Below are positions 54,201 to 64,000 of a stretch of DNA of 64,000 nucleotides, in pieces (positions within the stretch are counted from its first letter, which is position 1; each line of letters starts with the position of its first letter). The stretch is from Enoplosus armatus (Eukaryota; Chordata; Actinopteri; Centrarchiformes; Enoplosidae). The stretch lies in contig NC_092190.1 of NCBI RefSeq assembly GCF_043641665.1, forward strand, positions 16,217,548 through 16,281,547, in the 5' to 3' direction. The notes beneath the pieces were generated by a model. The model had not been told where the DNA came from. It ran no database searches and saw only the letters and a list, made by a program, of their open reading frames with translations. A program made the translations under genes and the position numbers.

Positions 54201-55243
54201 ACCTAAACTGGGCTATCAAGAAATTAAATAAGTCTTGTTAACGCAACAAGCCAATAAAACAGTCAACTAGACAATTACAAGGGCGATGGTGCAACAGTTA
54301 CTTTTGCAGGAAACTGGAAAGTCAAGCAATCAAACGTAATGAACAATGAAATGAAAAATGTTGTCATGTAGTGTTTTTTTCTCACAATAAGCATTCTAGG
54401 AAGCGTTTGTCCGCGCTAAAGCCCCTCCATCTGTGAACAGACCTTTAAACTACCAGCAGCAACATGAATAATGAAGCACAAGTTGTGTTTGCCCGTATCG
54501 TCACTCACACTGGAAAACTTAGCCCTGCAAGCAAAATAATAATTCATTCAGAGGAACAATTAAAATTCATGTTTGGAAATATTGTGGAGTACTACAACAC
54601 ACACACAGACAAACACACACACACACACACACACACACTGGTTCACACGCAAAGTGTGCGAGTGTGTTGTTGATGCTCGCAGGATGTGATCCCCTCTCTG
54701 CTCTGAAACCTGCTCCTGGTCTCACAGCTGACACTGAGATCATTGTTAAAATGCATCAACCCTAACACTCACGCCCACGCACACTTATGCATGCAGACAC
54801 ACACACACACACACACACACATAGGCACACACCCTGAGCCTTCTTTTCACTGACGCTAACATACAGTGACATCAGCCCTCCTCCGGCATTCGCACACACA
54901 CTCAGACATGTTGTTTGTTTGTTGCAGTGATAACTTGTTGTTGAACTTGTCATCCTGCAGTCACTCCAGTTCCTTTTGGTGCTTATGTATATTTGGTATG
55001 CAGTGATTTCAAAGATGTAGATATGTGTATGTTTACATATATTTATATGTGTGTTTTCCTCAGACTCCTGCGGAGGGCGCTGCCACTGTACTGTACGCCG
55101 CTCTGTCACCGGTTCTGGAGGGGGAGTGTGGAGGAGGCTACTGGGCCAATGGGCTCAGGGAGACGACAGCGCCGCCGACCTTTGACTCCCAGCTGCAGCG
55201 GAGCCTATGGGAAGCCAGCCTCCAGTTGCTGGGCCAGCAGTAA
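29390..55243 (+). CDS. dhrsx: dhrsx, membrane-anchored short-chain dehydrogenase/reductase
   Basis: Seven coding exons join in frame: 29390-29495, 30514-30621, 39560-39628, 47379-47480, 48530-48737, 50450-50657 and 55064-55243 (TAA 55241-55243), giving 326 residues (human DHRSX 330). Residues 1-35 form an N-terminal hydrophobic anchor ([20 protein letters not shown]). The Rossmann core has TGGVRGIG at 48-55, a dinucleotide-binding loop GGRDEQ at 72-77, [14 protein letters not shown] at 100-113, NNAGVM at 127-132, catalytic N150 in [11 protein letters not shown], serines 181-183 in [10 protein letters not shown], and the active-site pair Y207/K211 (YCHSK). The tail has [13 protein letters not shown] and GGYWAN. 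It matches human DHRSX better than retinol dehydrogenases I recall. DHRSX is reported to oxidise polyprenol to polyprenal and reduce dolichal to dolichol in dolichol synthesis at the ER. A Met at 37 could start a form without the anchor. Confidence 0.95.
29496..30513 (+). other. dhrsx intron 1
   Basis: It runs from donor GTCAGT to acceptor CTGTCAG, phase 1. The spliced codon reads G|TG, giving P-V-M like human P-V-L. No other gene is seen. Confidence 0.8.
32955..33037 (-). repeat. internally shortened tRNA-derived SINE
   Basis: On the minus strand it begins GGGGCACCCTGGTGTC, passes CGGTTCGGGTCTGG (box-B-like) and CCTTTGTTGCATGTCATTGC. This is the same order as the SINE at 62560-62726, but with the middle shortened. 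Confidence 0.65.
34240..34565 (+). repeat. teleost interspersed repeat, same family as 5515-5700
   Basis: Contains ATTTGCTGCTTTTCTTATTC, AGGAAACTGAATATTGTAAG, GGGATGACATCACCTTGCTC and GAAAATAATCATTAATTGCA. The order is that of a repeat I know from many teleost genomes. It lies in dhrsx intron 2. Confidence 0.6.
37618..37830 (+). repeat. teleost interspersed repeat, same family as 25120-25305
   Basis: Contains TAGTTCAACACTTTGGAGAA, TTTAGCTTAGCTTAGCACAA and AGACTGGAGGCACAGGGAAA. It lies in dhrsx intron 2. Confidence 0.6.
38297..38345. repeat. ATGT tetranucleotide and GT mixed microsatellite
   Basis: ATGTATGTATGTATGTGTGT runs into a GT tract and ends near GTGTGTTTGTG. Confidence 0.9.
39502..39544. 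repeat. (TG)n tract 15 bases upstream of dhrsx exon 3
   Basis: A 43-base dinucleotide tract. Only CTCCTCCTCGTTCAG separates it from the exon, so it forms most of the 3' splice-site environment. Confidence 0.97.
39665..39709. repeat. (CA)n tract just downstream of dhrsx exon 3
   Basis: A 45-base tract beginning 36 bases after the exon 3 donor. It is complementary in the pre-mRNA to the upstream TG tract. Confidence 0.97.
39816..39859. repeat. second (CA)n tract downstream of dhrsx exon 3
   Basis: A 44-base tract, about 190 bases after the exon 3 donor. Confidence 0.97.
44555..44840 (+). repeat. teleost interspersed repeat
   Basis: Contains ATTTTGACTTGTCAAAGTGG, TAATAACATTAACGATGGCT, ATTGGCTGGGGGCTACACAC and GGTCTCTGCAGATATAGACA, ending with CTAGTGGGTCATACTATTG. 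I recognise these motifs in this order from other teleost genomes. Confidence 0.6.
45179..45217. repeat. (AC)19 microsatellite
   Basis: Uninterrupted dinucleotide tract in dhrsx intron 3. Confidence 0.97.
46270..46800 (-). repeat. possible degraded interspersed repeat
   Basis: The block around GATCATTCCACCAGCGGAGA and AGCCTGTTAGGAAAAGAG resembles a repeat seen in other teleost introns. The limits are uncertain. Confidence 0.3.
47481..48529 (+). other. dhrsx intron 4
   Basis: It runs from donor GTGAGT to acceptor GTCAAG, phase 1. The acceptor is preceded by UG-rich sequence (TTGTGTTTGTGTGTGTCAAG) rather than a plain polypyrimidine tract. No other feature is recognised. Confidence 0.75.
48738..50449 (+). 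other. dhrsx intron 5
   Basis: It runs from donor GTAGGC to acceptor CTTCAG, phase 2. The stretch about 48830-49740 looks like repeat-derived sequence but cannot be assigned. No coding exon is supported. Confidence 0.7.
50658..55063 (+). other. dhrsx intron 6
   Basis: It runs from donor GTAAAA to acceptor CCTCAG, phase 0. It contains CA tracts at 51704-51735, 54611-54638 and 54797-54820, and a LINE-like remnant at about 52780-53900. No other coding exon is supported. Confidence 0.75.
52780..53900 (-). repeat. decayed LINE (L1-like) remnant
   Basis: Translating the minus strand in shifting frames gives pieces such as [20 protein letters not shown] (near 53050-52985) and [13 protein letters not shown]. 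The first resembles the C-terminal region of L1-type reverse transcriptase proteins. Stops and frameshifts are frequent. The family is a guess, and the limits are not defined. Confidence 0.4.
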
Positions 55244-55964
55244 CACAGGACTAAAGGACGACTAACTGGACTGAAACTCAAAGAAAACATTGCATAAATA
55301 CCCTGAACTCGGGGGCCAACCAGCCAACCTTCTCCTTCTCCCTTTTTCTCAGTATTTTCTCCCCGTCCATACCTCACATACAGAGGTGTTCGTAGCGATT
55401 TATGTTGACAATCTCACTATCCACCGCTGGACCGTGATTGGTTATTTGGGGAGTGAAGACGATCTTTTTGTTCCTGACCCGCCAAAGAAGGGCTACAGGG
55501 GATGGAAGACTTTTTTTTGTTTGTTTTTTCACTATGAGCAAGCAAACATACGCACACATACAAACACACTCGAGGGTAATATCGATATATGATTTTGCTG
55601 TTATAGATACGGGGCAGTAGCTGAAATTGGCCATTAGTTTCAAACAGATATCAGTTGTCATCCATCTCTGATATCATAAAGTTTATTCCCTGATCGTAGC
55701 TAACCCTGATGTCTGGCCAGAGATACTGTTCCACAGTGTCATGTTCGAAAACCTGCAATGACACCTGCCTCACTCTGCCTTAATGTCACTAATGTCTGGC
55801 TGTCAGTGAAGAAGTTCTTTGTGAAGTAAATGCTGTTATCCATGCTAAAAATACAAATCTAGGCAAACATTAAAATGCCTTTTGGGTGTAGAAATACTTC
55901 CTTTCAAAAGCTGAATTTTGGCTTAGTATACCGGCTTAAAAATCACATGTCTGTCAAGCCCGGG

Positions 55965-55997
<33 letters not shown>

Positions 55998-56863
55998 TCA
56001 TGCACCATGACAATAATCTGACTTTTCAAATCTGAATCCGCCTCGCTGTGGTGGGGGAATGTGATGTCATCACTTTGCTTTGACACATCACAATGATTTC
56101 TCAGATTGTCTTGCCATCCCACTCGTCTGATTGGGAGCACTTTGGTTTTTGGTGCATTCATGTGCTTTTACTGTTTACTACTGAATCCTCATGTTAACTG
56201 CTGGCAGGTGTATGATAAACTGAGTTTAATAAGATCTCATGAAGATGCTGGGAAAGCATTATCAACTCCTCTTTCCTCTCTCTCTCCACCGCTTAATCCA
56301 ACAAAAGACATTCCTTCGTACTGATCGGGGTATTTGGGAGGAAACTGAAAGAAGGAAGAGATCCCATGTAAAAGTAGGCCTTCACTTGGAATAATTCCCC
56401 CGATAGACCAGGGAATGGTGAGACATTTGGTTTTGAATTTTCTTGCTGTTGTCATTTTCTGAAGCCAGGATTTCCAGACGTTTCTGTTTGCTTTTGCCAG
56501 CTCAGAAACAAAAAGGGGAAAGATGGGGAACCAACCGCCACTTCAGTCTATCCCCATTTTCCTTTGTGATCTGTGTTAATCGGTTTTGCTGTGTCTGTGA
56601 TACACGTGTGTGTGCGTGTTTTAAGAATTAACTCATGCTCATGGCCCAATTCATGTTGATGGATAGCACAACAATGGCCAGTTTTGGAGGAACAGCAACA
56701 GGACCGAAGACAGAGAGGGAAAGCACTTTTGTTTTTCAGTATTCGAGCTGTGATTGGTTCCTCATTGCTGCTGCTGCTGCTGCTTCCTCATTTGGCTCAG
56801 CTCCCAGTGCATTGTGGGATTGAGATTTCCCAGTGGTGAGAATCAAACTCCATCTGCTGAGCT

Positions 56864-56864
<1 letters not shown>

Positions 56865-56904
<40 letters not shown>
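56865..56904. repeat. (CA)n microsatellite
   Basis: A 40-base uninterrupted tract that continues as GCACACAC. Confidence 0.97.
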
Positions 56905-56911
<7 letters not shown>

Positions 56912-57027
56912 CTCATTCATAAACATTGGAAGCAGTACATCCAGGCACAGGCTTATCTAAACAAGCACACAGCAAACAAACACGTCTGTAACTCATTCGG
57001 GAAAATACTCACATACACACACACATC

Positions 57028-57047
57028 TATATATATATATATATATA
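57028..57047. repeat. (TA)10 microsatellite
   Basis: Dinucleotide tract preceded by short CA runs. Confidence 0.95.
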
Positions 57048-59927
57048 CATACACACTGCGCCATAATGCCATCTCCACTGTGATAAACCATTTTAGCTGT
57101 GAGGATGTTAAAGTTTTATCTCAAATTAACAAGTTTTGGCTAAAAATCCTTCCCCACATGCCATCCCATGGCTGTATGTGTATATTGTTGCTTTGAATAC
57201 TGCCACTGAGCATCCAGCGTCCGTTACCATCTGCCGTATGTGAAGCAATAGTATCACTGTGGTAGCTAATTCAGCCAGTAGCACAGAGTCAGACATGAAA
57301 AACAGGGAAAGGTGAAGGTGTATAAATGAAAAAGATACCAGCTTGAAGTTACCCATATATCAGGAATTTAGACTTTCTCTGGTTGCATGTATAAAAACAT
57401 TGTCAATGTGCATTGTTTTGAATGGTTACATTTAGAGTTGTATTTTCAAAAAAAAAAATACATTGTTTTTCAAGCAGTTTGAAGATGTGTCCCAAATCAG
57501 GGTCTGGATCCTCTGAGAGATGTGGCCCACAAAAAGACTGAACCTGCTCCTCCCCCTGAATAAGACTTGCCTCACAGGGATGAAAACTAATGGTGTACTC
57601 AGGCGCTCTTCGTCAACTTGTAAAGTCAAAAATGTCTAAGTTTATTATAGGATGTTGCCATCAAACAGCCAACAAAGTTTGCAGCACGAGCTGAGATGTT
57701 TAACGTCAACTCATAATGAACAGGTGAGCAGGTTAATGGTAATTATATCCATGTTACTTCCACTTATTTGTAATGCCCTGTGATTAACATGTCCATGCTG
57801 CAAATAGTGGAGTTCATGCCTGGCTTACTTTATTTACAAGCTGATGCTGGTCTGGTCCATGTGATATGATTACCTTAACACAAGCGCCTGGTAAATATGG
57901 CGTGATCATGTGAATTTATGAGTTGACAATGATTGCCTGAATGCTCCGCTGAACTGTTGATTAGCACATAATGGATTGCTGAATCTTGAGGGCCACATGT
58001 GTTGGTACAAAAAGGCGCCATTTCTTGGCCTTTTGTGGAGGAGTCTTTGAAATGGGGCAGGCCTTGTTGGCTCATTATGATGTAATGCAAACTCTGGAGG
58101 GTCCATCTTTATGTCATATGGGATGGATGGTTGGATTGGAGAAGATTCCCATGGTTACGACTTGTGAGCGTTCACATCATCTAACAACTCAAGAAGTTTT
58201 ATAATGTGAGTGTTACAAACACAGGCTGACATAAGGCATCCATGTTTGTTTGGTTTTCAGGCAATTCTGTATTATTTAGCGCCAAGTCGAATACATCAGA
58301 GCATAATATATAATAGAAATAATAATAAAATGATAATTATAATACTTTAACTCTGATATGACATGAACGCAGCATAACGTCTAGAAAACACATCACAGCT
58401 TAATTTGGTCCTGATTGGCTCCCATTATAAAATGTCTTAAATCTGTCCAATCAGGCCAGTTTTCAGTAATTGACCTGGAAGACATCCACCAGTAGGTTTA
58501 CCTCATTTGAGCCAATCAGGGTTCAGTGTTTCAATTAAACAAATTTAATTCAGCTTTTAATGTAACATTATTTTGCAAAAATATCACAATGCAGACCATC
58601 TTTAAAATGTGATGTTTTTGGGGGTGTAGCAGTTGCTACCAATATGCCAGCAATACTCCTCAGCTTTTGAGTGTCTTCTACTCAGTGTTGTCAAACTGCT
58701 TGGAAGCAAAAGTGTTTATCGCCTCAGTGCTTCCTTGTTTGACTGTGTGGTTCCCTGAGGCTACTGTAAGGTACTGACTAAATATCAGAATAACAAACAA
58801 CCAAACCTAGTCCCGTTTGAACAAATGCACTCGCCTCCCTTTCACACAAATGAAAACACCAGCTTACTACTCAGCAGCGCTCATTAAAAAGTACATACTA
58901 CGGTGCGGGCTACATCCTGTCAAAGAGTGCTCGTGCTTTTCACAGTCCAGTTGCCGCAGTAGATGTATTAAAACCTGAGAGGGAGAGAGGGAGAACGTCA
59001 CTGGCCGTCTTTCCTATCTGAGCACAAGGTTTTCCAAAGACGAGGCGAGGAGGAGAGTGAGGGTCTGTCTTGGTGTTCTTGTTGTGTCAGTGTGCAGAAG
59101 AGGGCTGCTAAATTATCAATGATTACCCTGTTATATATTTAGCGTACTCCTGAAGCGTTCTACACAGACAGGACAACACAGTGAACTTTCTGAACTTGAA
59201 TTGCAAATATAGAAAAAGAGCAAAAAAAATAAACAAAAAAACAGCTCAAGTAACTGTCTGTGATATTGTCTGTGTGTGATTTACTCGTATATGATCATTT
59301 CAAAGCGTTATCACCTCTGGATATTGAACCAGTGGAGCTGTATGTAGACTGACAGTGTTCTAATAGCCATTCTTCTGTCTGACCTGGGATCGCATTTATA
59401 TTAAATGTTTCAGTCCCAAGTTCTGCAAATCCTAAATATGTATATGTATAGGAAGAGAGATGATATAAAGATGTAAACGGGGGGTGAGCAGATGAACTGA
59501 GTCCTTACTCTGGCACTAGTCCAGTTAAGAGAAAACACATGCAGACATTTGTCTGTCCTTTCACATTTATTGCATATCCTTCTATACCATTTTCTCCTTT
59601 GGTGTGAGTGTGACCTTTCACTCGAGTCCCCTTAGCGGGCAGCAAATAGAGGATGTTCCCACTTCAAGTCCAGTGTAAGCATTCAGTCCATCTGGGCCCC
59701 TGAGGATTTATGACGTGCAAAATGTTTTATTTTTTATCATGATTTTGTTGTTGTTGAGATACACGTTATTGCTTTTGCCGTGCCTAAGAAGAAAATCTCC
59801 CTCATATATGTGTAACTGTGAATTTTTCATGTAGAAATGAGCTTGTAGGAACTGTGATTACCGTCTTGTCCTGTGCATTGCCGTAAGTTTTTTCTCTCTT
59901 TGGAGCGATGGGAGCGGAGGTGAGGAG

Positions 59928-59975
59928 TGTGTGTGTGTGTGTGTGTTTGTGTGTGTGTGAGAGTGTGTGTGTGTC
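59928..59975. repeat. interrupted GT microsatellite
   Basis: GT repeats interrupted by TTT and GAGA. Confidence 0.95.
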
Positions 59976-61200
59976 TAGATAAGGGAGTTCATGTCCATGT
60001 TTTTTTGTCAGTGGTTGTGACATTCCAGCAGCAGCCACCACCTTTTCTATTATCCAAAGCCTCTCAATAAACATATCATTGTGCCACTCCTGCTCTCTGT
60101 CCTTTGCACTGTGTGTGAGTGAGAAACTGTCAGACTGATGACACGCAGCATGAGACGGCGAGCCTCGAGCACAGTCTGAACTTTTGAGATATTCTCAGAT
60201 CCATCAGTGAAACTCACGCACACACATTTGCTATCAGTTCACTGAGGTTAACAGCAGTTCTTCCTGTCATAAATATGCAGATTTGTTCCAGTCAGTAACC
60301 AAGTATTTCACCACTGATATCTTAAAATCTGTATACTATTAAATGACATTAATTTTCAGAACACGTGGACCAGTAATCCTACAATTAATGACTAACCCGC
60401 TCCACTACCTGAGCTACAGCTGCCCCAATTTATCAGCTCTACTTTCTATGGGAAGACTATCTCTATCTGATATGATCTTTTTAATCCACACAAGCATGCA
60501 TATGGATGTGTTTCAAATTCTACTGCATATCAGAGAATTTTCGACCCTGACGACTGACAAACTCTTGATTAAACCGTAAATCCTTTGAACTATCAAATTG
60601 AATTAAATTTAGTTAATTAATTCAGTTAGTCAGCTGAGAATCAGCAAAAGGTATTAGCCAAAGGCAGCTTCAGTCCGCAGATGTCAGCCTTAGTGTTCAA
60701 AAGGGAATGTTAGTTGAATCCTGAAACACACTATTGTTGGTTCAGTTGGACACAAAGGTTCAATCAGTATACGTACTTTGCTGCACACGACTGCAGATTC
60801 AAGAACTCGCATAGCTGCTGCACAACAACATAGTCCTCCTCTGAAGATGTGATGTTTCATTTACGTTTTCTCAGTCACAACTGTAAATGCTCCGATACAA
60901 TCAGTGTCCAGCTCTCCTCAGCAGTCAGTTGGTGATTTTTTTTTATCTGTAATCATAAGCAGTGACTTTTTAACATTTAAAATGTTCTAATTTCCTTAGT
61001 GTTTTACTTCACCACAGATTGTTTTATAGTCCTTTACTCATGTTGCAAGATACTTATGTGGCATCAAATTTAAGCTCAGTGGAATGTAAAATAGAAATCA
61101 TTATTCTGTAAATGTGATGTCTAAACCATGAACGTGAATAGGAAAAAATAATAGCATAAATAAAAACTTGTTTTGTGTAAAATGTACTGTAGCTCTATAT

Positions 61201-62559
61201 TCTGCTAAACCCGAAGGACTACAGCTAAAGGATCTGCTTTTTTATGATAATTAAGGGTGGGGGACAGCATAACTGCAGAAGACAACTGAAGATCATATTA
61301 TGGAAAGGAAAACTCCTTTGCTCCCCACTAAATATGTTCATAAACCTTGTACACGGACGTCTCTCTGCATATGTGACAACAGAGTTTCTATTTGGAGAAG
61401 CAGAGATGAACTACTGTCATCTCGTCTTAAAGAAAAGTGCTAAGGAGACACTTGAGCAAGCAGCTGAGGCAACATGACAGAGCCGCCCTGCAAAGCCACC
61501 AGAAAATCAAAACGCTGGAAGAATGTTAGACAACTCATCAAGGTGCGTTTGAATGGCAGGCGAGCAGAGTTACATCATGTATATGTCTACCTGTTAGAAT
61601 GAGTATCTGACACAATGAGGAGAATGAGGCTCTGCCTCCTCAGCTCTTTGTAACATGAGGACACATACAGCACAATACGGCGTGTCTGCTCTTAATTGAC
61701 TGTCGTCTGAGCTCACTCAGGCAGAAAACAGAGAGAGAGTGAGCAACCTGAAATTACAAAATGATCATCCTCATTTATGTCTTGGTAATTGATGATGCTC
61801 ATATGCTTGGGACAAATTATGGTTTATAACAACGAGTTTAATCCATAAAGTATTATAAACACACTTAATAGGTCCTTATTCAACCATTAAGTGGCAGCTC
61901 TCCCTCCATAAATTCCTTATGGGAGATTTAATGAACTCATTGCATGCACACTCATAAACTAGGAAGTGGCTTAAGTATTAATTTGTGTAATGACTGCCAA
62001 ATGACGGAGAACACATTATTATTCATAGCAATATTCAAGTCAGACCTGGTTGTACACAGTTGTCACTCACCTATTTCACCTGCACTAACACAGTCTCACA
62101 GTCTATTCACTACTGTGCAGATCTCCATAGTCTCATTCCTCCATATCTCAACAGTAACGTTACTATGTCATTATCATAAAATTTCAAAAATCGGTATGTG
62201 CAGCTGAGTATTAAACCCATAGAAAGTCTGCTTTTTTGACCAATTCTTATCTAAACTATCCCAGTTTAAGAGGTTTGTGACCAGTGGGGGAATAATTACT
62301 CATGTACTGTACTTAGGTACAATTTTGAAGTTCTTCACTGCATTTCCGAGGGAACTATTGTACTTTTTACTCCACTATATTTATTTTACAGCTGTGGTTA
62401 CGAGTTGCTTTGTAAATGAAATACACTGCACACCCACCCAGGTGTTTTCAGCTATTCTGGCTGATTAGACCTCTGGTCAGGTGTGCAGTAAGTTGAGTGG
62501 AGCTTTGCTGGACATTAAGTGATGTCACCAAACTCTATGAACTAATAAGAGTAACAATG
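61201..62559. other. intergenic sequence with one possible exon
   Basis: A short open frame at 61474-61542 ends at AAG|GTGCGT and is treated as a weak exon candidate. At about 62280-62430 is a teleost repeat with TACTGTACTTAGGTACAATT and TACTTTTTACTCCACTATAT, an opposite-strand relative of the one near 27.2 kb. Nothing else is recognised. Confidence 0.4.
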
Positions 62560-62726
62560 GGGCACCCTGGTGTCAGAGAGGATAAGGTGCTGACCATGAA
62601 CCGTGACATCCGGTTTGTGTCAAGTCGGTGCCCTTTGTTGCATGTCATTCCACCTCTCTCTCTCTCTCCCTCCCCTCCTTTCCTGTCATCTCCCCACTGT
62701 CTGCTATAATAAAGGCATAAAATAAA
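62560..62726 (+). repeat. tRNA-derived SINE
   Basis: It begins GGGCACCCTGGTGTCAGAGA and contains AAGGTGCTGACCATGAACCG and a box-B-like CGGTTTGTGTCAAGTC. It then has CCCTTTGTTGCATGTCATTC, a pyrimidine-rich tail and ATAATAAAGGCATAAAATAA. It is the best preserved of the SINE copies in this window (others near 22.05, 24.65 and 33.0 kb). Confidence 0.75.
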
Positions 62727-64000
62727 GGGTCAATGTCACACAACATGTCAATCAACCACAGTGTGTACACGTCCACATAAAGTACTATCTATCTATAGAA
62801 CTGCACTTTTAATTTGTTGCTGAAAGGTACAGTAATATTATCTCTCTATGTTGCTGAGTTACTTGTCACCACCCGTGGCCAAAGGGCACCCTGACCATAG
62901 CTGTTGAGGGAAAGAGGAGCATAACTCATTCACTCATTATCTTAATGTAATTTAAAGGATTCAAAGCAGCGACCCTCTCATCACGAGCTCACCTCCAACA
63001 TGCTCACTAGTTTTGCTCATGATTTATTAAACATAGTCTAATTACTTTTTGTTCCTGATCTGAGGTCAGTGTGCCAAACAGATGTGTCCAACAGATGTCT
63101 CACAGATGCACTCATTAGTTTCCTCAGTGACTGGAAGGAATGACAGGATGACCTTTTCTTTGACCTTCTTACAACAGCAAACTTAGAGGAAGTTACAGCG
63201 TTATGAAAGTGTGCAAGAATATTTAATTATCTTATCTGATGAATAACTAAACCTGGTGTGATGGCAATGAGCAGAAAATCAGGAACCCTCAAACACTGAT
63301 GCTGTATTTTACAAAGGTAGGTGAGCAAATGACGACACATACAAAAGAGGATCTCTTCTCCTGCGCAGTGTGAGGGAGGTCTGTCTGTCTGCAGGTCCTC
63401 CTATTAGCAGTCTCTAAGTGTGAGATTAAGACAGCCATTAATCTTCCAGGCAGCAGTGGCTTATGGGAAAGGCCTGACAGCCCAGGGCTAAGTGATACAT
63501 GGACCTTGTCAAGCCTCCTGATGGAAGGATGGATGGATGGACGAAAGGACACACACACACACACACACCCACACACACACACAGCTATGTCCACTTCACC
63601 TGACCAATAAGGTATGAGAGGTGAAAGGTTGCATGTGTCAGCACTGAGATCAAATAATTAAGATCAAATTCAAATTAATTGAAATAAATCTCACATAGCA
63701 ATCTTTGGCCCTAAATCCACTTTACCTTTAATGAGAAAGTGGCAAATAAGTGGCAAAAATGTTGATGAAGCAGGTTAAAGCAGATATTTGTCTTCTGCAA
63801 ATCTGGAGACTGTCAAAATGTTTGCAATTGCAACATTTTTCTTACATTACAAGAAGCTGGAAACTGATAATCATGCTTTTTTTGCTTGTTTGGAATAGCA
63901 TACAGTGATTACTTACACCTATTTACACCCCCATTTTGTTTTTTCACTGGTTTCACTTCACATGTTTACATCACTTTTAAGGTACATGGAGAAATATTTG
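62727..64000. other. right-end intergenic sequence
   Basis: A CA tract is present at 63549-63582, preceded by a short GGAT repeat (63524-63539). No coding exon or recognised repeat is otherwise seen up to the window edge. Confidence 0.6.

Larger units (their letters stand above)
55244..61200 (+). other. dhrsx 3' UTR and 3' flank
   Basis: There is no coding exon after the dhrsx stop. AATAAA hexamers occur at 59228-59233 and 60066-60071, but the true end of the transcript cannot be chosen. The stretch holds CA tracts at 55969-55996 and 56865-56904, a TA tract at 57028-57047 and a GT tract at 59928-59975. The remainder is AT-rich sequence I do not recognise. Confidence 0.5.

Noticed and set aside
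55290..55592. Plus-strand frame after the dhrsx stop
   Set aside because: Lies in the expected 3' UTR, has no conserved look, and no acceptor precedes it.
63520..63583. CRISPR-like regular repeats
   Set aside because: These are GGAT and CA simple repeats without spacers, in a vertebrate genome.

Overview
The window looks like nuclear DNA from a teleost fish, probably a spiny-rayed (percomorph) one. Genes have small vertebrate-type exons with GT-AG introns. CA/GT microsatellites are dense. Several interspersed repeats are of kinds I recognise from many teleost genomes: a tRNA-derived SINE, a Tc1 element and several non-autonomous families. There are no bacterial operons, CRISPR arrays, rRNA genes or viral genes.

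Layout, left to right. (1) 1-2310, minus strand: the 5' part of slc12a8, a cation-chloride cotransporter family gene; three coding exons are visible and the rest lies beyond the left edge. (2) 3717-5344: a complete Tc1/mariner transposon with an uninterrupted 346-residue DD34E transposase and long inverted repeats. (3) about 5.9-15.25 kb, minus strand: znf148 (ZBP-89), a four-zinc-finger transcription factor. Six coding exons splice into a predicted 814-residue protein, followed by a candidate 3 kb 3' UTR. slc12a8 lying downstream of znf148 on the same strand matches the human 3q21 order as I know it. (4) 16767-16895, plus strand: an unrecognised 42-codon open frame for a single-pass membrane micropeptide, in an exon ending at a strong splice donor. 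(5) 17-29 kb: no supported protein gene; microsatellites, a foldback (MITE-like) hairpin and interspersed repeats. (6) 29390-55243, plus strand: dhrsx, a membrane-anchored short-chain dehydrogenase/reductase. Seven coding exons join in frame into a 326-residue protein. (7) 55.2-64 kb: dhrsx 3' flank, microsatellites and a SINE, no firm gene.

The three recognised genes have unrelated roles: membrane transport, transcription and dolichol-pathway redox chemistry. No operon-like relationship is implied. The points I rate highest are the unrecognised micropeptide gene, the complementary GT and CA tracts bracketing the in-frame 69-nt third exon of dhrsx together with UG-rich sequence at most dhrsx acceptors, the intact Tc1 copy, and the 320-bp foldback element carrying C/EBP-like and CRE-like sites. 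All exon boundaries were read by eye from splice signals, reading phase and recalled human protein sequences; no alignment or transcript data were available.
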